A stretch of DNA of 5,500 nt from Sulfolobaceae archaeon (GTDB lineage: Archaea; Thermoproteota; Thermoprotei_A; Sulfolobales; Sulfolobaceae). The position numbers and the translations under genes are program-made. The DNA lies in assembly GCA_028277025.1 (NCBI GenBank), contig JAPYVG010000104.1:1-5500 (forward strand), given 5' to 3'. Shown here piece after piece: positions 1 through 5,193 of this stretch. The first letter of the stretch is position 1. Every line of letters starts with the position of its first letter. The notes under the pieces are model-generated. The model was given only the letters and a program-made list of their open reading frames with translations. It did no database searches and was not told the DNA's origin.

Positions 1-122
1 GGCGTAAAGGCATTATCAATTTTATTAAAGCCAATTTCGAGAAGTTTATCGAGTTTTGACGAGTAATCCTTTCTCAGAGTATCTGTTACTATCAAAACGA
101 TATTAGGTTTCATTATTTTCAT
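1..122 (-). CDS. Sulfatase / alkaline-phosphatase-superfamily protein, N-terminal 40 residues (partial)
   Basis: The minus strand opens at an ATG at 122 and runs off the left edge without a stop. The peptide has a hydrophobic first strand, NIVLIVTDTLR, at residues 7-17, then KDY, LDKLLEIG at 24-31 and DNAFT at 36-40. This matches the canonical start of sulfatase-type enzymes (NIVLIVxDTLRxDx, then LDxLxxxGxxFxNAxxxxP). Asp14 of the DTLR motif is the expected first metal ligand. The metal site, the catalytic Cys/Ser/Thr and the C-terminus lie outside the window, so sulfatase, phosphodiesterase and phosphoglycerate-mutase-like members cannot be separated. An in-frame ATG at 113 is an alternative start. 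No Shine-Dalgarno site is visible, and a TATA-like box sits about 24 bp upstream, which fits a leaderless first gene. Its position beside glycosyltransferases suggests a role on sulfated or phosphorylated surface glycans; this is inference. Confidence 0.75.
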   Translation of the reverse strand, partial: MKIMKPNIVLIVTDTLRKDYSSKLDKLLEIGFNKIDNAFT

Positions 123-139
123 TGTTTCTTACTATAGTA

Positions 140-150
140 TCTAAAAAGTT
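140..150 (-). promoter_or_regulatory. TATA-like box for the sulfatase-family gene
   Basis: The minus strand reads AACTTTTTAGA here, centred about 24 bp before the ATG at 122. Sulfolobales TATA boxes of the TTTTTA type typically lie about 26 bp from a start site that coincides with the start codon of a leaderless mRNA. No purine-rich ribosome-binding site lies between the box and the ATG. The assignment is by position and composition only. Confidence 0.4.
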
Positions 151-175
151 TAATGCCTATCATGAGAAACGAAAG

Positions 176-190
176 CTGTAAAATATACAG
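176..190 (-). terminator. Small hairpin, possible terminator after the GT2 remnant
   Basis: CTGTA and TACAG form a 5-bp inverted repeat around a 5-nt AT loop. On the minus strand it is followed by pyrimidine-rich sequence (CTTTCGTTTCTC), about 45 nt past the stop of the 236-945 remnant and upstream of the sulfatase promoter. Archaeal termination relies mainly on T-runs rather than hairpins, so this is a weak call. Confidence 0.15.
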
Positions 191-235
191 TAGATCTAAA
201 CAGAGTTTTGATCAAATGTAAAATGATAGATAATA

Positions 236-945
236 TCATACTTCGAAGAGTTTTTGGTTATCTTTTTCTAAATCTCCTAGTAAGCCATACTTAATAGCCC
301 TAAAAATCCATTTAGCGCTCTTTCTATACCCAAGAACTTCACACATGAGAAATATGTCTCCTATAATCATTTTCCAAAAACTAGGATATATCTTTCCCCT
401 TACCCATAAGTATACATCATTACGTAACATGAGATAATATCTTAGGAAATTGGAGTAATACCCATACTGTTTGTAGTTTTCACGATCTTTATCATTCCTA
501 TGTAACATGAGCATTAGAGCTACCAGTAATTTCCCGCATAGCCTCGAATAATATTTTGACCTTTCCCCGGGCTTATGTAAGATCATTCTCTCCCTATAAA
601 CTAGAGGTAAATATCCAAATTTTTCAGCCCTATAAGTGTATTCAAAATCTAACCTATCAAGAAATAAGCTCTCCAAGAAAGGTTGTCTTAACGCATAATC
701 TACGTTTAATATCATACCGCTATTGACTACCCCCCTAGCTGTGTAAAAGTTAGAGATTGGAATTTCCTTGTCTATTAGAGCGTTGTCTATATTCACACTT
801 AATATTATTGGCAGTGGACCTCCCTTTTCTTTTAGCTCTTTAGCTTCTCTTACAACTTTGCTGGGAGCAAAATTATGTAATAGAACAGTGATTGCAGCAA
901 CTCACTATCTAATAATAAGAAATATATTTATCGAGATTGTAGACT
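236..945 (-). pseudogene. Rhamnosyltransferase-like GT2 glycosyltransferase, N-terminally truncated and decayed
   Basis: The readable frame is open from 901 down to the TGA at 236 (221 codons). The first formal start in it is a GTG at 796, giving 186 residues. Homology clearly begins upstream of that GTG: the open frame from 901 encodes VAAITVLLHN, typical of the stretch after the DxD motif in this family. In the GTG numbering, the acceptor-side region shows NSG (25-27), FLDRLDFEYTYRAEKFGY (46-62), HKPG (74-77) and RYYLMLRN (119-126), then a basic and hydrophobic tail. These match the C-terminal half of proteins labelled rhamnosyltransferase. Just upstream, in another frame (about 901-927), is LLLDSE, probably the relic of the LLLDQDS motif, and YNLDKY lies before it. 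The DxD region is therefore frameshifted, about 20 residues after it are missing, and the N-terminal nucleotide-binding half is not recognisable. No promoter or usable ribosome-binding site precedes the GTG. I infer that it is inactive. Confidence 0.7.
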
Positions 946-994
946 TGGTAAACATATCCATTCTTGACACCATACATCCTAAGACTCCATTAAG

Positions 995-1296
995 GAGATA
1001 AAGAAAAAGATATCGGAATTATTCCTTTTTAAGATATTATCTAATGCTACGTGATAATATATATTTGTGGACCGGGAAAAATGGAAATGGATTTGAAAAT
1101 GATTATAAGCAACATAGTTGTTTTATGTGATTCGTTAGGTTATTATAAGGGATTAAGACGTATCCTAAGGGTGGTTACGCACGCCCTATTAGGTAACTTA
1201 GATATAGATAAGTTAGAGCTATTTCAAACTCAATGTAGATTAAACATCTTTAAGAGTATAGCTATCAATTACGATCAAATTAGAAACAACAATTAA
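995..1296 (+). pseudogene. Second GT2 C-terminal remnant, frameshifted, inverted relative to the first
   Basis: Read with two frameshifts, this stretch aligns with the tail of the minus-strand remnant at 236-945. From about 997 one frame gives DKEKDIGIIPF. The next frame, about 1026-1095, gives FLRYYLMLRDNIYLW, against FLRYYLMLRNDVYLW in the other copy. The third frame gives KMIISNIVVLCDSLGY and ALLGNLDIDKLELF, against KMIIGDIFLMCEVLGY and GLLGDLEKDNQKLF, and ends at TAA 1294-1296. The second frameshift is a one-base loss near 1094-1096 (TTTGAAAATG where the paralogue has TTTTGGAAAATG). The ATG at 1051 is therefore not a real start: the formal 81-residue frame begins out of phase with the homologous protein. 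Only the last third of the enzyme survives, with no catalytic motifs. It extends about 20 residues past the paralogue's end. Confidence 0.7.
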
Positions 1297-1314
1297 GCTA
1301 CATATTCAGAATAA

Positions 1315-1320
1315 TTTTTT
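1315..1320 (+). terminator. T6 run, possible archaeal terminator
   Basis: A run of six T residues lies 18 nt past the TAA of the plus-strand GT2 remnant. Oligo-T tracts in the non-template strand are the usual archaeal termination signal. In AT-rich DNA such runs are frequent, so support is only positional. Confidence 0.25.
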
Positions 1321-1353
1321 AAGACTTAAAAATGTATATGTATAGAACCTACG

Positions 1354-1479
1354 CTATTTTGTTAGTACCTTTAAAGCTTTCCTACGGTTATTAAGTATCT
1401 TAAATTTATTGTTAATTCTCCGTGCTCTGAAAAAGTCATTAAGCAGGTTTGTAATATTGTGGTCACACTTAGGGCACAT
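1354..1479 (-). CDS. Possible 41-residue basic mini-protein with CPKC motif
   Basis: An ATG at 1479, preceded directly by an in-frame TAA, opens a 41-codon frame ending at TAG 1354-1356. The peptide starts MCPKCDH and continues with a strongly basic segment (RARRINNKFK, NNRRKALKVLTK). A CxxC pair plus a basic helix could suit a small nucleic-acid-binding or zinc-knuckle protein, but one CxxC alone is only half a zinc site. An AT-rich element (AATTTTTGATTT, about 1496-1507) lies at a leaderless-promoter distance. I do not recognise the family. It may equally be a decayed gene end or a chance frame in a non-coding spacer. Confidence 0.28.
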   Translation of the reverse strand: MCPKCDHNITNLLNDFFRARRINNKFKILNNRRKALKVLTK

Positions 1480-1596
1480 TTATGGTATAGTTGCTAAATC
1501 AAAAATTCTGTTTGTGTGAGTGGGTATATAGAAAATTATAAGTTTTTTTGTTACGTTATGAATTATATTACTTAAGGGCGACTAAAATGGCATAAA

Positions 1597-1606
1597 CTTA
1601 TATAAA
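1597..1606. promoter_or_regulatory. Orphan TATA box (CTTATATAAA)
   Basis: This is one of the closest matches in the window to the archaeal TATA consensus and it reads acceptably on both strands. On the minus strand a transcript would start near 1573 and reach the 41-codon frame at 1479 after a leader of about 94 nt. On the plus strand it would start near 1626 and run antisense into the end of the GT2 gene at 1642-2664. No good leaderless gene sits at the expected distance on either side, so its target is uncertain. Confidence 0.3.
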
Positions 1607-1641
1607 TTCCCCTAACTTACTGTGATTTCTAGTTTAATTAT

Positions 1642-2664
1642 TCACCTTACCACTAGAGACGCTAAACGGACATAAATAGAACGTGAATAATGTAACCATA
1701 AGACGAATAAGGTTGCCTTTACAGAAGTACTAAAATCAACATATTCTTTTAGTTTAACTAAATAGTTAACGGTGTCTTTGATAGTTACATTCCTTGATTT
1801 GTCACTTAAGCCGTATCTAACTATCTTGGCCGGCAGATAGAAATATAGATCTAATATTTCTCTGGATACACTTGATAAAGGTAGTTTTTTTATCTGCTCA
1901 AATTCAGCCAGTAATTCTTCATTTAATTTGTAATTTTCCATCATCCTTTTATATCTAGAAGAATGAGACTGATTTAGAGATATTTGGCTCGAATGAACTC
2001 TGTAAAACGTAAGTCTATTATGAGATAAGAATATTCTAGCTGAGGAGTTAACGGCCATGAGAAAAAGTAATACATCTGTTGCTCTTCTCCCCGTAAATCT
2101 CGATAGCCAATCTTTTAATACTAGGTCTCTTTTCATGCATATTGAACTTAAATTAAATTGAGGAGACCCACTTTGATAAATTTTTAAGAATTGTTCTCTG
2201 AAATTCTCAGAATTAATGCCGTCTATAAGAGTAGATTTTTTCCTGTTTATCAGTGACTTATAAGTCACTTGACCCTCTTCGTTTATTATATAATGGTCGT
2301 TATGAAAATAACCAAGATTATCTGTTTCCATAAATGTCTTATATACAATTTTCAATTTATTCGGCTCAAATAGATCATCATCTTCTAGGAAACATAATAT
2401 GTTTCCTTTACTAATTTCCACGCCTTCTCTAATCTTGAACGATAGTGGATCACTTGAAGTCTGATAATCTATGAAATTACCAAAAATATTTGCTTTTTCT
2501 TTTATTGTCTTTAGTTTATCACTATCATGGTCAAACTTATAAACTATTATGAGTTCAGTTCGTTTTTTATCAAAATCCTGAGCTAATACACTCTCAAACG
2601 CCTTATCTAAATATTTATCTCTTATGTGCGCTGTAATTATTATGCTAATATCATAGTTGCTCAT
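1642..2664 (-). CDS. Family 2 glycosyltransferase, 340 residues
   Basis: This is a GT-A fold glycosyltransferase that would transfer a sugar from a nucleotide- or lipid-activated donor at the cytoplasmic face of the membrane. The N-terminal Rossmann-like half opens with ISIIITAH (6-13), where the family usually has a TxYNR motif, followed by YLDKAFESVLAQDF (18-31). The metal-binding DxD motif is FLEDDDLFEPNKL, with E94-D97. An acceptor-side FHND follows at 120-123. RRATDVLLFLMAV (193-205) puts Asp197 in the position of the catalytic base, and YRVH at 221-224 is the typical end of the catalytic domain in archaeal members. The last 110 residues are helical, with a hydrophobic amphipathic tail (about 315-340) that could contact the membrane; there is no clear transmembrane helix. 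The ATG at 2664 is the natural start because ISIIITAH begins within six residues. No ribosome-binding site is visible. The gene seems intact among decayed neighbours. Donor and acceptor cannot be assigned. Confidence 0.88.
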   Translation of the reverse strand: MSNYDISIIITAHIRDKYLDKAFESVLAQDFDKKRTELIIVYKFDHDSDKLKTIKEKANIFGNFIDYQTSSDPLSFKIREGVEISKGNILCFLEDDDLFEPNKLKIVYKTFMETDNLGYFHNDHYIINEEGQVTYKSLINRKKSTLIDGINSENFREQFLKIYQSGSPQFNLSSICMKRDLVLKDWLSRFTGRRATDVLLFLMAVNSSARIFLSHNRLTFYRVHSSQISLNQSHSSRYKRMMENYKLNEELLAEFEQIKKLPLSSVSREILDLYFYLPAKIVRYGLSDKSRNVTIKDTVNYLVKLKEYVDFSTSVKATLFVLWLHYSRSIYVRLASLVVR

Positions 2665-2684
2665 ATATTACTATTAAGAATTTT

Positions 2685-2774
2685 TTATTTGTTATTTATT
2701 TCTTGTATTAATGAATGTACAGCTATTGATACCACTAGGCCGTCTATTACTTTTGATCGAGATATAGGGTTTGT
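2685..2774 (-). pseudogene. Possible C-terminal tail of a lost operon gene
   Basis: After a TAG at 2775-2777 the minus strand encodes SRSKVIDGLVVSIAVHSLIQ and nearby residues in 29 codons, then stops at TAA 2685-2687, only 20 nt before the ATG of the GT2 gene at 2664. The peptide looks like an amphipathic C-terminal helix, and the stop-to-start spacing is typical of operon neighbours. The tail of a sugar-nucleotide oxidoreductase is one possibility, but the sequence is too short to assign. An overlapping frame is also open here, so chance cannot be excluded. Confidence 0.2.
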
Positions 2775-2907
2775 CTATAACACAATTATTCTCGTTAAAC
2801 TATAATTATATTTGCTACCTTAATAAGTGTATTATGGATTGGGCGGATAACCGATAATTAGGCAGGATATATTTAGTCCTTCATACGGCTCATATCACGT
2901 TACGCAG

Positions 2908-3189
2908 CTAACCTTTAGGTTTAGGTGTTTGCAACGGGCTTACAGTAAGTACCTTTTGGCTAACGCTACTTATCATCATTCCCCTAGGATTCAAGAATTT
3001 TTTTAAAAATGCCGATGAAATAAGAGTGTGGGGATTTCCAAGTCCACGTAAGTGTCTCTCAAATAGGCCCTTAATCATTGCAAAACTTTTGGCTACTCGT
3101 AGACTGTAACTATATATAATTCTAGATTCAACTCTTATCTTAGTCTTACATTTAAAATATTTTGCATATAAGAGATTATTAAGTTTCTT
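2908..3189 (-). pseudogene. Unrecognised 93-codon open frame, probable gene remnant
   Basis: The minus strand is open from just after a TAG (3190-3192, inside the preceding gene) to TAG 2908-2910. The only good start is an ATG at 3078, giving 56 residues that begin MIKGLFERHLRGLGNPHTLI and end SPLQTPKPKG. The part upstream of that ATG (LLYAKYF, RVESRIIYSYSLRVAKSFA) also reads like protein. The RNxLLYxKYF, KGL and LGNP pattern resembles the tail of GT2 enzymes, but the match is loose. It could instead be a transposase end, or a genuine small protein driven by the TATA box at 3110-3120. A 52-codon frame is also open on the opposite strand (2851-3006), which lowers confidence. I do not assign a function. 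Confidence 0.3.
3110..3120 (-). promoter_or_regulatory. TATA box (ATTATATATAG) upstream of the small open frame
   Basis: The minus strand carries a near-consensus TATA element. The expected start site, about 26 bp downstream near 3089, lies 11 nt before the ATG at 3078. If functional, it would give a short-leader transcript for the 56-codon frame and could also transcribe toward the GT2 gene at 2664. It is AT-rich sequence, so the match may be chance. Confidence 0.3.
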
Positions 3190-4075
3190 CTAGCACTTTC
3201 GATCCGTCTAGTTTTAACTTAGGCACTACGAGCTCATTATTCTCGATTTTGTAATTGAAGTAAGCGTAGTTAGCATAGTTTCTCCACACCCTAGCGGAAG
3301 TGTTTCGTAACGAAGCACCCCCCAAGTGTTCTACGTCGGCTTTAATAGTGATAATTTTACCTTTTTTTAGAACCGTAGTGAGAAAATCGAAATCTTCAAC
3401 TCCGTTTATATATACTGGGTCAAAAAGTTTGTTGCCGTTGTTTTTAACGAAGCAAGAATTTACTATGAAGAAAGGCCCTACAAATTTTATATTTTTAACC
3501 TCATACATCTTTCTGCAAATAGCTGATGAGAGAGGAGATTTAAGAGTTGTAAAATAATTAATTCTAAACTTTCTGAAAACACTGTACTTTTGTCTATCCA
3601 TTACTTCTAAAAAATGAATTAGAAAGTTGAATTTACATACAACATTAGGTTCACCTTTTCCGTAGATGAATATGGAGTAAACATCGTCTGGCAATTTTCC
3701 TAATGAAAATTTAGATTTTATAACAACGTCATCATTGCTTATTATTATCCATTTAGCGTCTAGTTCTAGAGCCCGCATTACACCTTCGTTTACACTCCTA
3801 GCGAAATTGAAATATTTCCCACTACTAACACTCAATATAATCAAGTATCTGTGCAAACTCTTGATAAGGTTTTTCACTCTCTCTTCGTGTGGGTTGGCTG
3901 TAGGTATAACAGCTGCGACCTTTTCACTTTCTCCCTTTATAACTACGGTCTCTATTTTAGCAGATGGTCTGTTTTTCATCCACGTGACTAATTCTTCTCG
4001 ATTTTTAAACATTTGGTAAAAGCGTTTGATATCATCTAAATTTTCTGATGTGTAAAGTGAGTCTAGGTCTTCCAT
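3179..4075 (-). CDS. GT2-like glycosyltransferase with N-terminal helical extension, 298 residues
   Basis: After about 50 residues of predicted helix (NLDDIKRFYQMF, REELVTWM), a GT-A core starts at VAAVIPTAN (53-61). The motif IIISNDDVVI follows, with the DxD-type N114-D116. The acceptor half has FVGPFFIVNSCFV (198-210), NGVEDFDF (224-231, ED as candidate catalytic base region) and EHLGGASL (249-256), whose His is the usual third metal-site residue. The tail (WRNYANYAYFNYKI, 264-277) is aromatic and basic, as in membrane-associated sugar transferases. I chose the ATG at 4075. A TTG at 4099 would add eight residues but would place the start inside the dyad element. The gene is divergent from the GT4 gene, with 59 bp between the two ATGs. 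It is probably leaderless, with a TATA-like GCTTATTTTG at 4097-4106 about 27 bp upstream. The sugar and acceptor are unknown. Confidence 0.85.
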   Translation of the reverse strand: MEDLDSLYTSENLDDIKRFYQMFKNREELVTWMKNRPSAKIETVVIKGESEKVAAVIPTANPHEERVKNLIKSLHRYLIILSVSSGKYFNFARSVNEGVMRALELDAKWIIISNDDVVIKSKFSLGKLPDDVYSIFIYGKGEPNVVCKFNFLIHFLEVMDRQKYSVFRKFRINYFTTLKSPLSSAICRKMYEVKNIKFVGPFFIVNSCFVKNNGNKLFDPVYINGVEDFDFLTTVLKKGKIITIKADVEHLGGASLRNTSARVWRNYANYAYFNYKIENNELVVPKLKLDGSKVLEET

Positions 4076-4085
4076 AACGTTAAAA

Positions 4086-4125
4086 AAGCTTAAACACAAA
4101 ATAAGCTTTTTACTTGTTTAAGCTT
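4086..4125. promoter_or_regulatory. 40-bp dyad element in a shared divergent promoter
   Basis: AAGCTTAAACA at 4086-4096 and TGTTTAAGCTT at 4115-4125 form a perfect 11-bp inverted repeat. The palindrome AAGCTT at 4103-4108 sits exactly on the axis (4105.5). AAGCTT therefore starts at 4086, 4103 and 4120, exactly 17 bp apart. The axis lies 30.5 and 29.5 bp from the ATGs at 4075 and 4135. This is the symmetry expected of an operator or bidirectional promoter controlling both genes. A 17-bp period is not a whole number of helical turns (about 1.6), so adjacent sites would face different sides of the helix while the outer pair, 34 bp apart, is nearer three turns. The protein that binds is unknown. 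Confidence 0.6.
4097..4112. promoter_or_regulatory. Overlapping divergent TATA-like boxes
   Basis: On the plus strand AAGCTTTTTA (4103-4112) is centred about 27 bp before the ATG at 4135. On the minus strand GCTTATTTTG (4106-4097) is centred about 27 bp before the ATG at 4075. Both distances fit leaderless transcription, and neither gene has a Shine-Dalgarno site. The two boxes share the central AAGC bases, so the two directions may compete for TATA-binding protein. Confidence 0.4.
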
Positions 4126-4134
4126 AATTCATAT

Positions 4135-5181
4135 ATGGTATCTATATCCTTTTTTAATATTCCTCATCTAAGCTATGGTAGAGGAGGGGAGAATTGGATA
4201 AAAGAGGTCGCAATGTACTTACATGATAAGGGTTATCATGTTAAAGTTATTACTACTGATTGTTGTAAGAGGAGCAATGAAAACTATCCATTTGAATATG
4301 TTAATGTTAAATATAAACATTTTCTAGGTTTAAGCTTGGTAAGTTACAAAGAATTAGATGAGGCTATAAATGATTCTGACTTAGTTTACGCTTTTTTTCC
4401 TTGGGCTGGTACTCATTTTGCTATATCGAGAATTAAAACCCTAGTTGTATTCGGTCATCATGCCATAATAAACCGTAACCTAGGACAACGCATATATTAC
4501 GGAATAATAAACAGCCTTGTTAAAGGGGATAAATATTATCATCATGCATTGACTAATTATTACGCAGAGCGACTAAAAAGGAAAGGTTTCAAAAACGTAT
4601 TCATCATACCTAACTTTGTAGATACCCAGAAGTTCTACCCAAGAGAGAAACGACACGATTCTTTTGTGGTTTTTTCACCTGGTGTAGTTACATATGATAA
4701 AGGGGTTGATATTTTGGTTGAAGTAGCTAAAAACCTGGTTAGGAATAATGGTATTAAGTTTATTGTAACGGGTGTAGAAAAACCTAAAGTGCAACTTCCA
4801 CCTAACGTAGAATACGTGGGGATGTTAAACGCGGAAGATTATGTCAACACTTTGTGTAGGTCGCATGTAATCTTTTTACCGTCAAGAGCAGATAGTTTTC
4901 CTATATCGGTTCTAGAAGGATTAAGTTGCGGGCTTCCAGCAATCCTGTCTACATTACCGATATTTAGAGAACTGTATAATTACAATGATGCAGTGATGAT
5001 GTGCTCAGGTATTGAATGTTATATAAAGAGCCTGCTGAAACTTTATGAATCTTGGAAAACAAGAGATTATGAGGAACTATCTAAAAATTCACGTGAATTA
5101 GCAATGAAATATAATAAGAATGAAATAATTTACAGACTAGAAAGAAAATTTAATGAGATTATTAAATTAAATTCTAATTAA
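4135..5181 (+). CDS. Family 4 (GT-B fold) glycosyltransferase, 348 residues
   Basis: This is a retaining GT-B enzyme that moves a sugar from a nucleotide donor to a lipid-linked or glycan acceptor in the cytoplasm. The N-terminal domain has the glycine-rich loop YGRGGENWIKEVA (14-26), followed by GYHVKVITT (33-41), HH at 108-109 and an HHALTNYYAERLKRKG segment (136-151). The linker IPNFVDTQKFYP (158-169) is a GT4 hallmark. In the C-terminal donor domain, FSPGVVTYDKGVDIL (180-194) carries the conserved Lys189, and PSRADSFPISVLEGLSCGLP (249-268) is the EX7E-type motif with Asp253 in place of the first Glu and Glu261 retained. The ATG at 4135 is preferred because SISFFN follows at once; a TTG at 4114 would add seven residues and lie inside the dyad element. 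It is the first gene of a plus-strand operon, with the next gene 12 nt downstream. The sequence looks complete and intact. Confidence 0.9.
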   Translation: MVSISFFNIPHLSYGRGGENWIKEVAMYLHDKGYHVKVITTDCCKRSNENYPFEYVNVKYKHFLGLSLVSYKELDEAINDSDLVYAFFPWAGTHFAISRIKTLVVFGHHAIINRNLGQRIYYGIINSLVKGDKYYHHALTNYYAERLKRKGFKNVFIIPNFVDTQKFYPREKRHDSFVVFSPGVVTYDKGVDILVEVAKNLVRNNGIKFIVTGVEKPKVQLPPNVEYVGMLNAEDYVNTLCRSHVIFLPSRADSFPISVLEGLSCGLPAILSTLPIFRELYNYNDAVMMCSGIECYIKSLLKLYESWKTRDYEELSKNSRELAMKYNKNEIIYRLERKFNEIIKLNSN

Positions 5182-5182
5182 A

Positions 5183-5187
5183 GAGGT
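5183..5187 (+). promoter_or_regulatory. Shine-Dalgarno site GAGGT
   Basis: GAGGT lies 6 nt before the ATG at 5194, just after the TAA of the GT4 gene. It matches the anti-Shine-Dalgarno end of crenarchaeal 16S rRNA and fixes the start of the downstream gene. It is the only clear site of this type in the window, consistent with use for internal operon genes only. Confidence 0.7.
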
Positions 5188-5193
5188 ACTATT

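Larger units (their letters stand above)
1297..1641. other. Spacer between a plus-strand remnant and a minus-strand gene end
   Basis: This 345-bp stretch lies between the end of the plus-strand GT2 remnant and the stop of the minus-strand GT2 gene. It holds a T6 run, a possible 41-codon minus-strand frame and a strong TATA-like octamer, each listed separately. Nothing else recognisable was found: no tRNA, no long repeat and no family-level coding similarity. Confidence 0.5.
2665..3178. other. Degenerate spacer between two minus-strand glycosyltransferase genes
   Basis: This 514-bp gap separates two GT genes of the same orientation. No intact gene was recognised in it. It contains a 93-codon minus-strand open frame without a good start, a 29-codon frame ending 20 nt before the next ATG, and a strong TATA box; these are listed separately. 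Positions 2775-2907 hold nothing I can identify. The pattern suggests one or more operon genes lost by deletion, leaving C-terminal ends. Confidence 0.45.

Noticed and set aside
207..216. Perfect 10-bp palindrome TTTGATCAAA upstream of the sulfatase promoter
   Set aside because: It is short, AT-rich, single and not at an obvious operator distance from the TATA box; chance is sufficient.
768..1001. Plus-strand open frame of 77 codons
   Set aside because: It is antisense to the GT2 remnant, whose minus-strand frame carries clear family motifs; its own peptide shows none.
1543..1549. T7 run on the plus strand
   Set aside because: No plus-strand gene ends nearby, so there is nothing for it to terminate.
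2846..2891. GAGCCGTATG on the minus strand, resembling the start of group II intron domain V
   Set aside because: The downstream strand does not supply the matching GTACGGTTC half with a GAAA-type loop; only short stems (AGGA/TCCT, AGCCG/CGGTT) can be drawn, and no intron-encoded protein is present.
2851..3006. Plus-strand 52-codon open frame with an aromatic, arginine-rich peptide, considered as an IS200-like transposase piece
   Set aside because: It lacks the HUH motif and catalytic Tyr context of TnpA, has no start codon near its beginning, and competes with the longer minus-strand frame.
3009..3062. Possible C/D box small RNA on the plus strand (CCGATGAAA as C box)
   Set aside because: No CUGA D box or internal D'/C' pair was found at the expected spacing.
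3300..4019. Two plus-strand open frames (3300-3557 and 3735-4019)
   Set aside because: Both are fully antisense to the well-supported 298-residue glycosyltransferase and have no recognisable motifs.
4099..4134. TTG start codons at 4099 (minus) and 4114 (plus) that lengthen the two divergent genes
   Set aside because: Both lie inside the symmetric promoter element, while the ATGs at 4075 and 4135 are equidistant from its axis, sit at leaderless distance from TATA-like boxes, and place the conserved protein starts correctly.
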